Of a stretch of DNA of 64,000 bases, positions 36,150-45,621 are shown in pieces. Source of the DNA: Sphingomonas sp. S1-29 (lineage in GTDB: Bacteria > Pseudomonadota > Alphaproteobacteria > Sphingomonadales > Sphingomonadaceae). The translations under genes were made by a program, and so were the position numbers. The stretch covers positions 2,477,501-2,541,500 of the forward strand of contig NZ_CP110678.1 in NCBI RefSeq assembly GCF_026167545.1, read 5' to 3'. The notes under the pieces were generated by a model. The model did not search any database and was not told the origin of the DNA. It was given only the letters and a program-made list of their open reading frames with translations. Position 1 is the first letter of the stretch, and the number at the start of each line of letters is the position of its first letter.

Positions 36150-37499
36150 ATGCGCGATCTCGCCTTTGTCGGGTTTCTCGCGCTGTTGCTCGGCTTCGGG
36201 CTGAAGCGGCCGTTCATCATCGTGCTCGGCTATGTCTATATCGACCTCGTCTCGCCGCAGCGGCTGTCCTATCATTTGCTGTCGAGCGTCCCGATCTCGC
36301 TGATCTTCTTCGCCGCGGCACTGCTCGCCTGGATCGCGGTCGATCCCAAGGACGGCACGCGCTTCAGCGTGCGCCAGTTGCTGATGACCCTGCTGCTCGG
36401 CTGGGCAGGGTGGACGCTCAAGGATTCGGACTTCCCGCTCGATGCCGCCGAGAAATGGGACTGGGTGTGGAAGACGCTGGTCTTCGCGATCTTCCTGCCG
36501 CTGACCTTGCGCACCAAATTGCGGATGGAGGCGCTGCTGATCTTCATGATCCTGGGCGCCGGATCGATCATCATCACCGGCGGGATCAAGACCCTGGGGT
36601 CGGGCGGCGGCTATGGCGTGCTCAACCTTGGCGTCACCAACAATGCCGGGCTGTACGAAGGCAGCACGATCAGCGCCGTCGCGATCGCGATGATCCCGCT
36701 GATCCTGTGGACGATGAAATATCAGACGATCTTCCCCCAGGATTGGAAGGTGAAGGCCTTTGGCTGGGCGCTGATCTTCGCCTGCCTGCTGATCCCGATC
36801 GGCACCGAGGCGCGCACCGGGCTGGTCTGCATCGCGGTGCTCGCGGTGCTGCTGCTGCGCGACAGCAAGCGGCGCATCCTGTATCTCGGGCTGCTCGCGG
36901 CGGCGGGCGCGGCGGCGGTGCCGTTGCTGCCCGACAGCTTCACCAAGCGGATGGACACGATCCAGGGCTATGAGGAAGACCAGTCGGCCAACACCCGCGT
37001 GATGGTGTGGGCCTGGACCTGGGAGTTCGTGAAGGACAATCCCAGCGGCGGCGGCTTCGGCGCGTATCGCCAGAACCGGCTGATGGTCGACACCCGCGTT
37101 CCGACCGAAGCCGGTGCCGCCGCGCCGGTCGAAGTGCTCAAGACCGTCGATGCCGGACGCGCCTGGCATTCGAGCTATTTCGAGGTGCTCGGCGAACTCG
37201 GCTGGCCGGGCTTCATCCTGTGGGCGCTGCTGAACCTCATCGGGCTGGTGCGGATGGAGATGCTGCGCTGGCGCTACGCCAAGGCACCGCCAGAGGACCG
37301 CTGGATCTGGCAGCTCGCGGCGGCGCTGCAGGCGGCGCATGTGATCTACCTGGTCGGCTCGCTGTTCCTCAGCCTGGCGTTCCAGTCGTTCTTCTACATG
37401 TGGTTCGGCCTACAGATCGCGCTCGACAGCTATGCGGCCAGGCAGCGCAAGGCGGCGGCCGGGGTGGGTTGGCGGGCAAAGGTGGCGACTTCTTCCTAA
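36150..37499 (+). CDS. Putative O-glycosylation ligase, exosortase-A-associated type
   Basis: A 449-aa membrane protein with about ten helices. The N-terminal part (MRDLAFVGFLALLLGFGLKRPFIIVLGYVYIDLVSPQRLSYHLLS) is the DUF5935 signature, seen only in ligases that accompany the exosortase/PEP-CTERM polysaccharide systems. The C-terminal half has a Wzy_C-type core: GTEARTGLVCIAVLAVLLL and the periplasmic NPSGGGFGAYRQN followed by AWHSSYFEVLGELGWPGFILWALL. No exosortase or PEP-CTERM substrate is seen in this window. It follows corA by 92 bases. Confidence 0.87.
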   Translation: MRDLAFVGFLALLLGFGLKRPFIIVLGYVYIDLVSPQRLSYHLLSSVPISLIFFAAALLAWIAVDPKDGTRFSVRQLLMTLLLGWAGWTLKDSDFPLDAAEKWDWVWKTLVFAIFLPLTLRTKLRMEALLIFMILGAGSIIITGGIKTLGSGGGYGVLNLGVTNNAGLYEGSTISAVAIAMIPLILWTMKYQTIFPQDWKVKAFGWALIFACLLIPIGTEARTGLVCIAVLAVLLLRDSKRRILYLGLLAAAGAAAVPLLPDSFTKRMDTIQGYEEDQSANTRVMVWAWTWEFVKDNPSGGGFGAYRQNRLMVDTRVPTEAGAAAPVEVLKTVDAGRAWHSSYFEVLGELGWPGFILWALLNLIGLVRMEMLRWRYAKAPPEDRWIWQLAAALQAAHVIYLVGSLFLSLAFQSFFYMWFGLQIALDSYAARQRKAAAGVGWRAKVATSS

Positions 37500-37539
37500 A
37501 AGTCCTCCCCGCCTGCGGGAGAGGGTTGGGCCGCAATTC

Positions 37540-37665
37540 TCCCCTCCCTGAAAGGGAGGGGTCGGGGGTGGGTCGAGTGCTCGACTACGGCCCGCCTAAT
37601 CTCTCGGGGACGATAGTATCCCCCGGACCACACCCACCCCCAGCCCCTCCCTTGCAGGGAGGGGA
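37540..37665. repeat. Intergenic palindrome, CCCCTCCCTGAAAGGGAGGGG type
   Basis: CCCCTCCCTGAAAGGGAGGGG at the left and CCCCTCCCTTGCAGGGAGGGG at the right each fold into hairpins. A GTCGGGGGTGGGTCG segment and its complement CACACCCACCCCCAG pair across the centre. A close relative sits at 39500-39624. It separates a plus-strand gene from a convergent one. Confidence 0.85.
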
Positions 37666-37671
37666 GTTAAG

Positions 37672-38298
37672 TCAAATCACCACCATGTCGCTGCCATAAT
37701 GGTGCCACGCGAAGATCGCCGCCGCTCCGCGATACGGGCGCCACGCCTCGGCAACCTCGCGCGTCACCGGCTCGCTCGGCCGCGCTTCCATCCCCAATAT
37801 CCGCCCGACCTCGATCTGCACCGCCAGGTCGCCCGCGGGCCAGATGTCGGGTCGCCCCTCGGCGAACAGCAGGTAGATTTCGGCCGACCAGCGCCCGATC
37901 CCCTTCACCTTCACCAGCTGCGCGATCGCCGCCTCGTCGTCCGCCGGCAGGTTCGCCAAATCGAGCTCGCCGCTCGCCACCAGCGCGCACAGGCTGCGCG
38001 AATAGCCCATCTTCTGGCGCGAGAGCCCCGCGCCGCGCAGCATCTCGTCGCTCGCCGCGGCCCAGGCGGCGGTGTCGCCGGCATCGCCCCCCAGCGTCGC
38101 CTCGATCTTCTTCCACACCGAATCGGCCGCCTTGGTGCTCACCTGCTGGCCGACGATCGTGCGCAGCAGCGTCTCGTGCCCGCGCTCGCGGATGCGCGGC
38201 TCAGGGTAGCCCGCGCGCGCGATCGCCGCGCCGAACGCGGGCTCGATCGCCGCCAGCGAATCGAGGTCGGCGCGCAGCCGCTCGCCGCTCAGGCCCAC
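37672..38298 (-). CDS. DNA-3-methyladenine glycosylase II (AlkA-like, HhH-GPD)
   Basis: A 208-aa base-excision repair glycosylase that removes alkylated purines. The HhH-GPD fold is visible: LLRTIVGQQVSTKAADSVWKKI, then the helix-hairpin-helix LVKVKGIGRWSAEIYLLFA followed by the catalytic Asp in IWPAGDLAVQIEVGRIL. It lacks the AlkA N-terminal domain, like the short MAG proteins. It is convergent with the ligase gene across a palindrome. Confidence 0.93.
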   Translation of the reverse strand: MGLSGERLRADLDSLAAIEPAFGAAIARAGYPEPRIRERGHETLLRTIVGQQVSTKAADSVWKKIEATLGGDAGDTAAWAAASDEMLRGAGLSRQKMGYSRSLCALVASGELDLANLPADDEAAIAQLVKVKGIGRWSAEIYLLFAEGRPDIWPAGDLAVQIEVGRILGMEARPSEPVTREVAEAWRPYRGAAAIFAWHHYGSDMVVI

Positions 38299-38364
38299 CC
38301 AAGGTCACCTTGCGGAGCGCACGTCGGCGCGGCATGGACGGTGCGAATCGTACAGGAGACCCCG

Positions 38365-38682
38365 ATGCCCAAGCTGATCGTCGTGACCCGGAGTGGAGAA
38401 GAGCGCGAAGTCATGGGCGAGGTGGGCCTTTCGGTGATGGAGGTCATTCGCGACAACGGCTTCGACGAGCTGCTGGCATTGTGCGGCGGTTGCTGTTCGT
38501 GCGCCACCTGCCACGTCCATGTCGACCCGGAATTTGTCGACAAACTCCCCCCGATCGGCCCCGACGAGAACGACCTGCTCGATAGCTCGCTCGAGCGCGA
38601 CGCGCAGTCGCGGCTGTCGTGCCAGCTGCAATTCACCCAGGCGCTCGACGGCATGCGCGTGCGGATCGCCGCCGAGGACTAA
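38365..38682 (+). CDS. [2Fe-2S] ferredoxin (adrenodoxin-like)
   Basis: A 105-aa electron-transfer ferredoxin. The cluster ligands are LCGGCCSCATCHVHV (Cys-x5-Cys-x2-Cys) and the fourth Cys in SRLSCQLQF. The acidic patch IGPDENDLLDSSLERDAQ is the typical partner-binding region. ATG at 38365 with GGAG upstream. It lies divergent from the glycosylase gene; frames that join the two are shadows. Confidence 0.95.
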   Translation: MPKLIVVTRSGEEREVMGEVGLSVMEVIRDNGFDELLALCGGCCSCATCHVHVDPEFVDKLPPIGPDENDLLDSSLERDAQSRLSCQLQFTQALDGMRVRIAAED

Positions 38683-38700
38683 AGCTCCCTAGAGCGCCGT

Positions 38701-38877
38701 TCATTCGTCGCGCCTGGCCCCGTCGAGCGCGGTGGCCAGGCGCGCCGCGTCGGCGGTTTCGGCGGCCTTTTGCGCTTTGGTACGCCCGAACCGCGCGCGA
38801 TTGGCGTCGGCTTCGGCGGCGCGCGCGGCTTTGTCGCGTGCCTTGCGGAAGCGGTTGAGATTGGTGACTTGCGCCAT
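38701..38877 (-). CDS. Small basic protein of the DUF4169 type
   Basis: A 58-aa protein beginning MAQVTNLNRFRKARDKAARAAEA, then RFGRTKAQKAAETADAARL. The conserved NLxxFRKAR start and the RFGRTKAxK motif match the short alphaproteobacterial DUF4169 family of unknown function. It is lysine/arginine/alanine-rich and probably helical. It lies between the ferredoxin gene and ssb on the opposite strand, with its start 64 bases from the ssb start. Confidence 0.8.
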   Translation of the reverse strand: MAQVTNLNRFRKARDKAARAAEADANRARFGRTKAQKAAETADAARLATALDGARRDE

Positions 38878-38941
38878 CGCTTTGCTATAGCGCTGCGATG
38901 CGCGCCCGCCTATCGGGCGCCCCCACCTTTCGGAGCGAATC

Positions 38942-39493
38942 ATGGCCGGCAGCGTCAACAAGGTAATCATCGTCGGCAATCTGGGCCGCGATCCCGAATC
39001 CAAATCCTTCTCGAACGGCGGCAAGGTCGTGAACCTGCGCATCGCAACGTCGGAGAGCTGGAAGGACAAGAATACCGGCGAGCGCAAGGAGAAGACCGAA
39101 TGGCATTCGGTCGCGATCTTCAACGAAGGGCTCGCCAACGTCGCCGAGCGTTTCCTGCGCAAGGGATCGAAGGTGTATATCGAAGGCGCGTTGCAGACGC
39201 GCAAATGGCAGGACGCGCAGGGCCAGGATAAATATTCGACCGAGATCGTGCTGCAGGGCTTCAACAGCGTGCTGACGATGCTCGACGGACCGCAGGGCGG
39301 TGGTGCCGGCGGCGGTGGCGGTGCGGGCGGTGGCAGCCGCGACGGTGGCGATTGGGGCGGCGGCGGTGGTGACGAGTTCGCCGGCCAGTCGTCGCGCGGC
39401 GGTGGTAGCGGCGGTCGCTCGAGCCCGCCGGCCAAGTCGAACAACGACTTCGGCGGCTTCCCCGACGACCTCGACGACGACGTACCGTTCTGA
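38942..39493 (+). CDS. ssb: Single-stranded DNA-binding protein
   Basis: A 183-aa SSB. The OB fold covers about 1-110 ([71 protein letters not shown]). A glycine-rich linker follows (GGGAGGGGGAGGG). The acidic tip DDLDDDVPF is the partner-binding tail. It acts at replication forks and in repair. Confidence 0.98.
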   Translation: MAGSVNKVIIVGNLGRDPESKSFSNGGKVVNLRIATSESWKDKNTGERKEKTEWHSVAIFNEGLANVAERFLRKGSKVYIEGALQTRKWQDAQGQDKYSTEIVLQGFNSVLTMLDGPQGGGAGGGGGAGGGSRDGGDWGGGGGDEFAGQSSRGGGSGGRSSPPAKSNNDFGGFPDDLDDDVPF

Positions 39494-39499
39494 CCCTGC

Positions 39500-39624
39500 C
39501 CCCCTCCCTGAAAGGGAGGGGCCGGGGGTGGGTAGGGACCTGAAGCTACGGCCTCGGCAATAGCCCCAGGCACCGTATCGCGAACACTCGACCCACCCTC
39601 AACCCCTCCCTTCCGGGGAGGGGA
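39500..39624. repeat. Intergenic palindrome, second copy of the GGGAGGGG type
   Basis: CCCCTCCCTGAAAGGGAGGGG and CCCCTCCCTTCCGGGGAGGGG flank a GCCGGGGGTGGGTAGGG centre that pairs with CGACCCACCCTCAACC. It matches the 37540-37665 element in layout and most of its arms. It lies between ssb and the convergent metW gene. Confidence 0.85.
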
Positions 39625-39628
39625 GTCG

Positions 39629-40219
39629 TCACCGCCGCAGCAAGAACACTGCATGCTCGGCGCGGAAGTTCGCGGCGCTCGCGCTCGTCGGGCGGCCCTT
39701 CGACAGGAACCAGCTGCCCTCGACCGCGATGTCGCGTTCGCGCACGAACGACCGGAAATCGTCGATCGTGACGTGGTGGATGTTGGGCGTCGCATACCAG
39801 GCGACCGGCAGCAGCTGCGTCACCGGCATCCGCCCGCCCCACAGCAACGACGCGCGCACCCGCCAATGCGCGAAATTGGGGAACGACACGAACGCCCGCC
39901 CGCCGATCCGCAGCAGATGCTCGAGCACGCGATCGGGATGCCGCGTCGTCTGCAGCGTCTGGCTGAGGATTGCATAGTCGAAGCTGTTGTCGGGATAGTC
40001 GGCCAGGTCGATATCGGCGTCGCCCTGGACCACCGACAATCCGCGCTCCATCGCGGCGGCGACATTGGTCGGATCGAGCTCGAGCCCGCGCGCATCGACG
40101 CCCGCGCTATCGCGCAGCGCCGCCATCAACGCCCCGTCGCCGCAGCCGACATCGAGCACGCGCGTCCCCGGCGCGACATTGCGCGCGATGACCGCGAGAT
40201 CGGAGCGAAGGTCAGTCAT
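39629..40219 (-). CDS. metW: Methionine biosynthesis protein MetW
   Basis: A 196-aa SAM-dependent methyltransferase-fold protein that pairs with MetX for homoserine acylation in alphaproteobacteria. Motif I is [15 protein letters not shown], followed by [22 protein letters not shown] and [37 protein letters not shown], which are family-specific. The tail ([29 protein letters not shown]) is normal. MetX lies upstream on the same strand, separated by a palindrome. Confidence 0.97.
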   Translation of the reverse strand: MTDLRSDLAVIARNVAPGTRVLDVGCGDGALMAALRDSAGVDARGLELDPTNVAAAMERGLSVVQGDADIDLADYPDNSFDYAILSQTLQTTRHPDRVLEHLLRIGGRAFVSFPNFAHWRVRASLLWGGRMPVTQLLPVAWYATPNIHHVTIDDFRSFVRERDIAVEGSWFLSKGRPTSASAANFRAEHAVFLLRR

Positions 40220-40235
40220 GTCACGCCGCTCCTAC

Positions 40236-40311
40236 CCGTTCGTTTCGAGCGAAGTCGAGAAACATGGGTCGGCGCTGGTGTCGGTTTCTCGACTTCGCTC
40301 GAAACGAACGG
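40236..40311. repeat. Intergenic palindrome between metX and metW
   Basis: CCGTTCGTTTCGAGCGAAGTCGAGAAAC pairs with GTTTCTCGACTTCGCTCGAAACGAACGG, a 28-bp perfect-looking stem with a 20-base spacer. It belongs to the same family as the 1634 element. It interrupts a gene pair that is usually directly adjacent. Confidence 0.88.
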
Positions 40312-40319
40312 CAAATCAG

Positions 40320-41447
40320 TCAACGCCGGTCCCCCGCCCGCAAGAAGCCATCGATCACCCGGTTCAACTCGGGGCTCTCGAGCAGGAACGCGTCATGCCC
40401 GAACGGCGAGGACAGTTCGACGAAGCTCGCGCGCGCCCCCGCGGCGTTCAGCGCGTGGACGATCGCGCGGCTGTCGCGCGTCGGATACAGCCAGTCGGTG
40501 TCGAAGCTCACCACGCAGAACCGCGCCTTGCTGTCGCGAAACGCGTTGGCGAGCACCCCGCCATGCTCCTCGGCCAGGTCGAAATAATCGAGCGCGCGGG
40601 TGATGTAGAGATAGGCGTTGGCGTCGAACCGGTCGCTGAAGGTGAGGCCCTGGTGGCGCAGATAGCTCTCGACCTGGAAATCGGCGTCGAAGCCGAACGA
40701 TTTCGCCTCGCGCGCCTGCAGCCGCCGGCCGAACTTCTCGGTGAGGCCAGCTTCGGACAGATAGGTGATGTGCGCCGCCATCCGCGCGACCGCGAGGCCC
40801 GCGGCGGGCGGCGTGGCGCCATAATAATCGCCGCCGCGCCACGCCGGATCGGCCATGATCGCCTGCCGCCCGACTTCGTGGAACGCGATGTTCTGCGCCG
40901 AATGCCGCGCGGTCGAGGCAAGCACCACCGCCGCCTCGACGCGCTCGGGATAGGTCGCCGCCCACGACAGCACCTGCATCCCCCCCATCGATCCGCCGAC
41001 CACCGCCTGCAGCCGCGCGACCCCCAGATGGTCGAGCAGCATCGCCTGCGCGCGGACCATGTCGCGGATCGTGATGACCGGGAAGCTCATCCCCCACGGC
41101 TTGTCCGTAGCGGGGTTGATCGTTGCTGGCCCCGACGATCCCATGCAGCTGCCCAGCACATTGGCGCAGATCACGAAATGCCGCGCCGGGTCGATCGGCT
41201 TGCCCGGCCCGATCATCCGCGTCCACCAGCCGGGCTTGCCGGTGATCGGGTGGCTGGCGGCGACATGCTGGTCGCCGGTCAGCGCATGGCACACCAGGAT
41301 CGCGTTGCCGCCATCGGCGGCGAGCGTGCCATAGGTCTCATAGCCGATATCGAGCGGCGACAGCAGCACCCCGCCGTCGAGCTTGAGCGGCCCCGGCAGG
41401 GTGACGCGGCGGTTGAGGCCAAAGCGCTGATCGAGGGCCGATTCCAT
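40320..41447 (-). CDS. metX: Homoserine O-acetyltransferase
   Basis: A 375-aa alpha/beta hydrolase that acetylates homoserine with acetyl-CoA for methionine synthesis. The nucleophile Ser is in [15 protein letters not shown], oxyanion-region residues lie in [29 protein letters not shown], and the Asp/His of the triad lie in [13 protein letters not shown] and [14 protein letters not shown] 41447 is the first credible start; an open frame continues to 42497 inside hisC and is a shadow. Divergent from hisC over 90 bases. Confidence 0.97.
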   Translation of the reverse strand: MESALDQRFGLNRRVTLPGPLKLDGGVLLSPLDIGYETYGTLAADGGNAILVCHALTGDQHVAASHPITGKPGWWTRMIGPGKPIDPARHFVICANVLGSCMGSSGPATINPATDKPWGMSFPVITIRDMVRAQAMLLDHLGVARLQAVVGGSMGGMQVLSWAATYPERVEAAVVLASTARHSAQNIAFHEVGRQAIMADPAWRGGDYYGATPPAAGLAVARMAAHITYLSEAGLTEKFGRRLQAREAKSFGFDADFQVESYLRHQGLTFSDRFDANAYLYITRALDYFDLAEEHGGVLANAFRDSKARFCVVSFDTDWLYPTRDSRAIVHALNAAGARASFVELSSPFGHDAFLLESPELNRVIDGFLRAGDRR

Positions 41448-41537
41448 GCGCAGCGCGGTAGGGCCGGGGGGCCAGGGGATCAAGCCGGCGCGAGGGCCAG
41501 CTTGCCATTCGCCTGCGCCTCGGCCATCGCCTTTTGC

Positions 41538-42632
41538 ATGACCGCACCTATCCCCAAGCCATGGATCATGGACATCGCCCCTTATGTCCCGGGCCGATCC
41601 AAGACCGACGACGGCCGCGTCGTCGCCAAGCTTTCGTCGAACGAGAACCCGCTCGGCACCGCCCCGCAGGCGCGCGCCGCGTTCGACGCCGCGCATGGCA
41701 GCCTCGAGCGCTATCCCGATGCCGGCGCCGCTGAGCTGCGCGAGGCGATCGCCGCGTCGTGCGACCTCGATCCCGCGCGCGTCATCTACGGCACCGGCTC
41801 GGACGAAGTGCTCCATCTCGCCGCCGGTGCCTTTGCCGGGCCGGGCGATGAAGTGATCTTCGTGCGGTACGGTTTCGCGGTGTACGAGATCGCGACGCGG
41901 CGCGTCGGCGCGTTGCCGGTGATCGCCCCCGATCGCGATTATGCGACCGATGTCGACGCGATCCTCGCCGCGGTCACCGACAAGACGCGCGTCGTGTTCG
42001 TCGCCAACCCCAACAACCCCACCGGCACCTTCATCGCCCGCGAGGAAATCGCACGGCTCCATGCTGGCCTGCCCAAATGGGTGCTGCTGGTGATCGATCA
42101 GGCCTATGCCGAATATATCGACGCCGCCGACGATGATCACGGGCTCGAACTCGCCAAGACCAAGTCCAACGTGCTGGTGACGCGCACCTTCAGCAAGATC
42201 TTCGGCCTCGCCGCCGAACGCATCGGCTGGGGCTATGCCTCGGCCGAGATCATCGATGCGATGCACCGCATCCGCGCGCCGTTCAACGTCACCACTGCCG
42301 GCCAGGCCGCCGCGATCGCCGCGCTCGCCGCGACCGATTTCGTCGATGCCAGCCGCGCGCATAATGCGCAGTGGCGCGAATGGTTCGCGGGCGAGATCGA
42401 GAAGCTCGGCAATGCCGGGCTGCGCGCGGTGCCGTCGAAGGCGAACTTCGTGCTGGTGCTGTTCGAAGGCCAGGTGACCGCCGAGCAGGCCTATCACGGC
42501 TTGATGGACCGCGGGTACATCGTGCGCTGGCTGCCGGGGCAGGGGCTGCCCAACGCGCTGCGAATCTCGATTGGCACCGCGCAGGAGACGCAGGGCGTCG
42601 CCGCGGCGCTGCGCGAGATCGTCGCGGGCTGA
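41538..42632 (+). CDS. hisC: Histidinol-phosphate aminotransferase (HisC family)
   Basis: A 364-aa type I PLP aminotransferase. Motifs: [43 protein letters not shown], and the PLP-Lys segment [18 protein letters not shown] with [12 protein letters not shown] for the C-terminal Arg. HisC enzymes also act on phenylpyruvate and prephenate-derived 2-oxo acids. It is followed at TGATG by the prephenate dehydrogenase gene, the hisC-tyrA arrangement of alphaproteobacteria, so a role in tyrosine/phenylalanine synthesis as well as histidine is likely. Confidence 0.96.
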   Translation: MTAPIPKPWIMDIAPYVPGRSKTDDGRVVAKLSSNENPLGTAPQARAAFDAAHGSLERYPDAGAAELREAIAASCDLDPARVIYGTGSDEVLHLAAGAFAGPGDEVIFVRYGFAVYEIATRRVGALPVIAPDRDYATDVDAILAAVTDKTRVVFVANPNNPTGTFIAREEIARLHAGLPKWVLLVIDQAYAEYIDAADDDHGLELAKTKSNVLVTRTFSKIFGLAAERIGWGYASAEIIDAMHRIRAPFNVTTAGQAAAIAALAATDFVDASRAHNAQWREWFAGEIEKLGNAGLRAVPSKANFVLVLFEGQVTAEQAYHGLMDRGYIVRWLPGQGLPNALRISIGTAQETQGVAAALREIVAG

Positions 42633-43540
42633 TGCTGCCCTTCGCGCGCGTTACCGTCATCGGGCTCGGGCTGATCGGGTCGTCGGTCACCCGCGCGGTG
42701 CGCGCGCGGATGCCCACGGTGCGGCTGACCGGCTATGATGCCGATCCCTCGGTGCGCGACACCGCGCGCGCGATCGAGCTGTGCGACGACGTGACCGACA
42801 CCGCGGGCGCGTCGGTGATCGATGCCGACCTGGTGGTGCTGTGCGTCCCCGTCGGCGCGATGGGCGCGGTCGCCGCCGAGCTCGCCGCCGACCTGCCCGC
42901 CGACGCGATCGTCACCGATGTCGGATCGTGCAAGGCCAGCGTGGTCGAGGCGCTCCAGGCGGCGCTGCCCGGCACGACGATCGTCCCCGCGCACCCGGTG
43001 GCGGGCACCGAGCAGAGCGGCCCCGAGGCGGGCTTCGCCACCCTCTTCAACCATCGCTGGTGCATCCTCACCCCGCCCGAGGGCACCGACCCGGTCGCGA
43101 TCGAGCGCGTCGCTTCGTTCTGGCGCAACCTCGGCGCCGAGATCGAGACGATGGCCCCCGAACACCATGATCGCGTCCTCGCGGTCACCAGCCATTTGCC
43201 GCATCTCATCGCCTATACGATCGTCGGCACCGCTTCGGACCTCGAGGAAGTCACCCGGTCGGAGGTGATCAAATATTCGGCGGGCGGCTTCCGTGACTTC
43301 ACCCGAATCGCCGCGTCGGACCCGACGATGTGGCGCGACGTGTTCCTGTCGAACCGCGAGGCGGTGCTCGACATGCTCCAGCGCTTTTCCGAGGACCTGT
43401 CGGCGCTCCAGCGCGCGATCCGCTGGGGCAAGGGCGATGAATTGTTCGAGCTGTTCGAACGCACCCGCGCGGTCCGCCGCTCGATCGTCGAGGAAGGCCA
43501 GGACGACGCCGCCCCCGATTTCGGCCGCTCGCACGAATAG
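42632..43540 (+). CDS. Prephenate/arogenate dehydrogenase
   Basis: A 302-aa NAD(P)-dependent enzyme converting prephenate or arogenate to 4-hydroxyphenylpyruvate or tyrosine. The Rossmann motif is [11 protein letters not shown] at residues 7-17. The active-site region has [20 protein letters not shown] and [22 protein letters not shown], then the dimerisation helices. It shares one base (TGATG) with the hisC stop. The C-terminus is acidic and unstructured, as in tyrA of sphingomonads. Confidence 0.95.
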   Translation: MLPFARVTVIGLGLIGSSVTRAVRARMPTVRLTGYDADPSVRDTARAIELCDDVTDTAGASVIDADLVVLCVPVGAMGAVAAELAADLPADAIVTDVGSCKASVVEALQAALPGTTIVPAHPVAGTEQSGPEAGFATLFNHRWCILTPPEGTDPVAIERVASFWRNLGAEIETMAPEHHDRVLAVTSHLPHLIAYTIVGTASDLEEVTRSEVIKYSAGGFRDFTRIAASDPTMWRDVFLSNREAVLDMLQRFSEDLSALQRAIRWGKGDELFELFERTRAVRRSIVEEGQDDAAPDFGRSHE

Positions 43541-43656
43541 GCAGGAGGCTCGCTCGGTCGCCGGTTCGGGCGTTGCTTCGGCGTGACTTGATTTTGAGTC
43601 CGATCGGGCGCTTCATGTTGCTCCGAATGCTTTGGCGCGATGTGGAGCTTCGAAAA

Positions 43657-45621
43657 ATGATGCGATGGTTGCTTTTCGTCGTCGGCACCGCCCTCAGCCT
43701 CCCCGCGTACGCCCAGCTGACCGCGCCGGTGAAGAATGGCGAGACGACCATCACCGTCACCGGCACCAAGATCCGCGACGCGAAGGTCGAGATGAGCGAC
43801 TGGCGGATGGCGGAGACGCCGCACGTCGTCGTGTTCAGCCAGGGCAGCGAAAAGGATCTGGTTCGCACCGCACACAATCTCGAGAAGCTGCACTTCCTCC
43901 TCTCGGCGCTGACCGGGAAAGTCGATGCGCCCGACGAGACGATTAAGGTCGCGGTGACGATGATCGGCGATGTCGGGACCTTCGAGCAGCTGCGATTGAC
44001 CGATCTGCGCTGGCAATATGGCCCGTTCCCCCGCGCGTTCGCAAAGACGATCTACTATGATCCGCGCGACGAAGGGTCGGTGCTCGCAACCACGCAGGAC
44101 GGCGTGAATTTGGTGCTTCGCCCGTCGGTCGGCCGTCCGACGAACCGCAATTGCGACGGTGGCGACGGCGGCTTTCCACCGGTGACGCAGATCGTCGTGG
44201 CCCCGCGCGGCGAGCAGGGCGGGGTAGATGCCAACGACGCCTATATGCAAATGCCCGTGAACGAGCTCGCCTTCTGTCAGTCGGCCGAATCGCGCCTCTA
44301 TGCGGGCTTCGCGCAGAACTACCTGATGACCTATTCGCCGGCTGCGTACCCGCGCTGGTTCCTGCAGGGCTTCGGCGAGATGTTCGCGACGATGGTCGCC
44401 GGCGACGACTTTGTCGAATACGGCCACCTTCCGAGCGGCTTCTTCAAGGTGATGGAGCATTACAACGCTTATCCGGTAACGCACATCCTCGACGGCCGCT
44501 ATCTTTCCGGCAAGCGATCCTGGACGCCCTATCACGCGTGGCGGCTCGCCCATCTTCTGTATTTCTCGGACGAATGGAAGCCGCGATTGGGCAAGTATCT
44601 GGATGCCCTGGCAGGGGGTGCCGACCTGGAGAGCGCCGCGACCGCGCTTGGCGACCCCGCCGAGCTCCAACGGGCCGTGATCGGCTACAAGGGACGCAAG
44701 CTACAGGGCGAGCGAATGACCTTCCCCGCCGAGCGGGCGCCGCCACCGACCGTCCGCCGCCTCACCCGGGCCGAGGCCGGCCTGATCCGCGGCCGGCTCG
44801 AGCTCGGCGCGCGGATCGAGGTGCCCGCCGCTGGCCCCGACCGCGAGAGGGCACTTGCCCGACGCACGGCCTGGCTCGAGCGGCTGCGCGGCAATGCGCG
44901 GCAGTTCCCCGACCTCATCGAACACCAATTGCTCTTGGCCGAAGCCGAATGCCGCACCGGCAATCCCGAAGCCTGTCTCGGCGCCGCCGACCGCGTGATC
45001 GCGCAGGCGCCGACCGAAACCCGCGCGCTGGTCTGGAAAGGCACCGCGCTGACCCAGCTCGCCGCACGCGCGCCCCAAGCCGAACGCCGGCAGCGGCTCG
45101 AGGTGGCGAGGAGCTTCATCGTCAAGGCCAACCGGCAGGACCCCGAAAGCAGCCTGCCGCTGATCGCCTATCACGAAAGCTTCGCCACCGCCGGCGAACA
45201 AGCCCCCGATGTCGCGGTCGAGGGGCTGTACAAGATCGTGCAGTCCGCCCCCGCCGCGCCCGGCCCAAGGCTCAAGCTCGGCGAGGAACTGGTCGCGCGC
45301 GACCTCGGCGCCGAAGCGCGCAAGACTTTGCTGCCGGTCGCCAAAGGCCCCTTCGAAACCCCCGAAAAACCCGCCGCCGCCGCGCTGCTTCCGAAGGCAG
45401 CGGTGGGGGCCGGGGGGGTAGGCGGTCGCCCCCATGCTCCCGTCGTCACCCCGGACTTGATCCGGGGTCCAGCGAGCGACCGCGTGCTACCGCAATTTGG
45501 TGGAAAGCGGGCGTTCTTCAGGCACGAACAGCGCCAACCTAAAAGGTGCCGGGCCGATTGCGACACATCACCCCTATCCACGCAACAGCTGTCGCTCCTC
45601 CGATCGACAGCGCCGGGATAA
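43657..45621 (+). CDS. Secreted TPR-containing protein with a repeat-derived C-terminus
   Basis: A 654-aa exported protein of unknown function. A signal peptide (MRWLLFVVGTALSLPAYAQ) is cleaved after about residue 20; GTCGACAATTC-free context makes the ATG at 43657 or 43660 the best start. The region about 60-330 resembles DUF1570-type peptidase-like proteins (AAYPRWFLQGFGEMFATMV), but the usual His-Glu-x2-His is replaced by QGFGEM. Residues about 420-560 are TPR-like (HQLLLAEAECRTGNPEACLGAADRVIAQ). From about residue 590 the frame runs through a genomic palindrome (VTPDLIRGPAS) and a low-complexity stretch, so the true stop may have been earlier in an ancestor. Confidence 0.72.
   Translation: MMRWLLFVVGTALSLPAYAQLTAPVKNGETTITVTGTKIRDAKVEMSDWRMAETPHVVVFSQGSEKDLVRTAHNLEKLHFLLSALTGKVDAPDETIKVAVTMIGDVGTFEQLRLTDLRWQYGPFPRAFAKTIYYDPRDEGSVLATTQDGVNLVLRPSVGRPTNRNCDGGDGGFPPVTQIVVAPRGEQGGVDANDAYMQMPVNELAFCQSAESRLYAGFAQNYLMTYSPAAYPRWFLQGFGEMFATMVAGDDFVEYGHLPSGFFKVMEHYNAYPVTHILDGRYLSGKRSWTPYHAWRLAHLLYFSDEWKPRLGKYLDALAGGADLESAATALGDPAELQRAVIGYKGRKLQGERMTFPAERAPPPTVRRLTRAEAGLIRGRLELGARIEVPAAGPDRERALARRTAWLERLRGNARQFPDLIEHQLLLAEAECRTGNPEACLGAADRVIAQAPTETRALVWKGTALTQLAARAPQAERRQRLEVARSFIVKANRQDPESSLPLIAYHESFATAGEQAPDVAVEGLYKIVQSAPAAPGPRLKLGEELVARDLGAEARKTLLPVAKGPFETPEKPAAAALLPKAAVGAGGVGGRPHAPVVTPDLIRGPASDRVLPQFGGKRAFFRHEQRQPKRCRADCDTSPLSTQQLSLLRSTAPG
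45441..45470. repeat. GTCACCCCGGACTTGATCCGGGGTCC-type palindrome
   Basis: CCCCGGA at 45449-45455 pairs with TCCGGGG at 45461-45467 around ATTGA. This is the alphaproteobacterial repeat that translates as VTPDLIRGP when in frame; here it lies in frame inside the preceding gene. Confidence 0.88.

Noticed and set aside
36024..37340. A 438-codon minus-strand frame over the O-glycosylation ligase
   Set aside because: Opposite strand has ten membrane helices and family motifs; this frame is a charged mirror image.
41448..41537. SAM riboswitch upstream of metX
   Set aside because: The 90-base leader shows no SAM-II pseudoknot elements.
40320..42497. A 725-codon minus frame that extends metX into hisC
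   Set aside because: Homology-like motifs begin at ATG 41447; upstream part mirrors hisC.
40065..42632. An 855-codon plus-strand frame covering metW, metX and hisC
   Set aside because: Only the last 364 codons (hisC) have family motifs; the rest is the mirror of metX and metW, as happens in high-GC DNA where antisense frames stay open.
43213..44670. A 485-codon minus-strand frame over tyrA and the secreted protein
   Set aside because: Shadow of two genes with signal peptide and Rossmann motifs.
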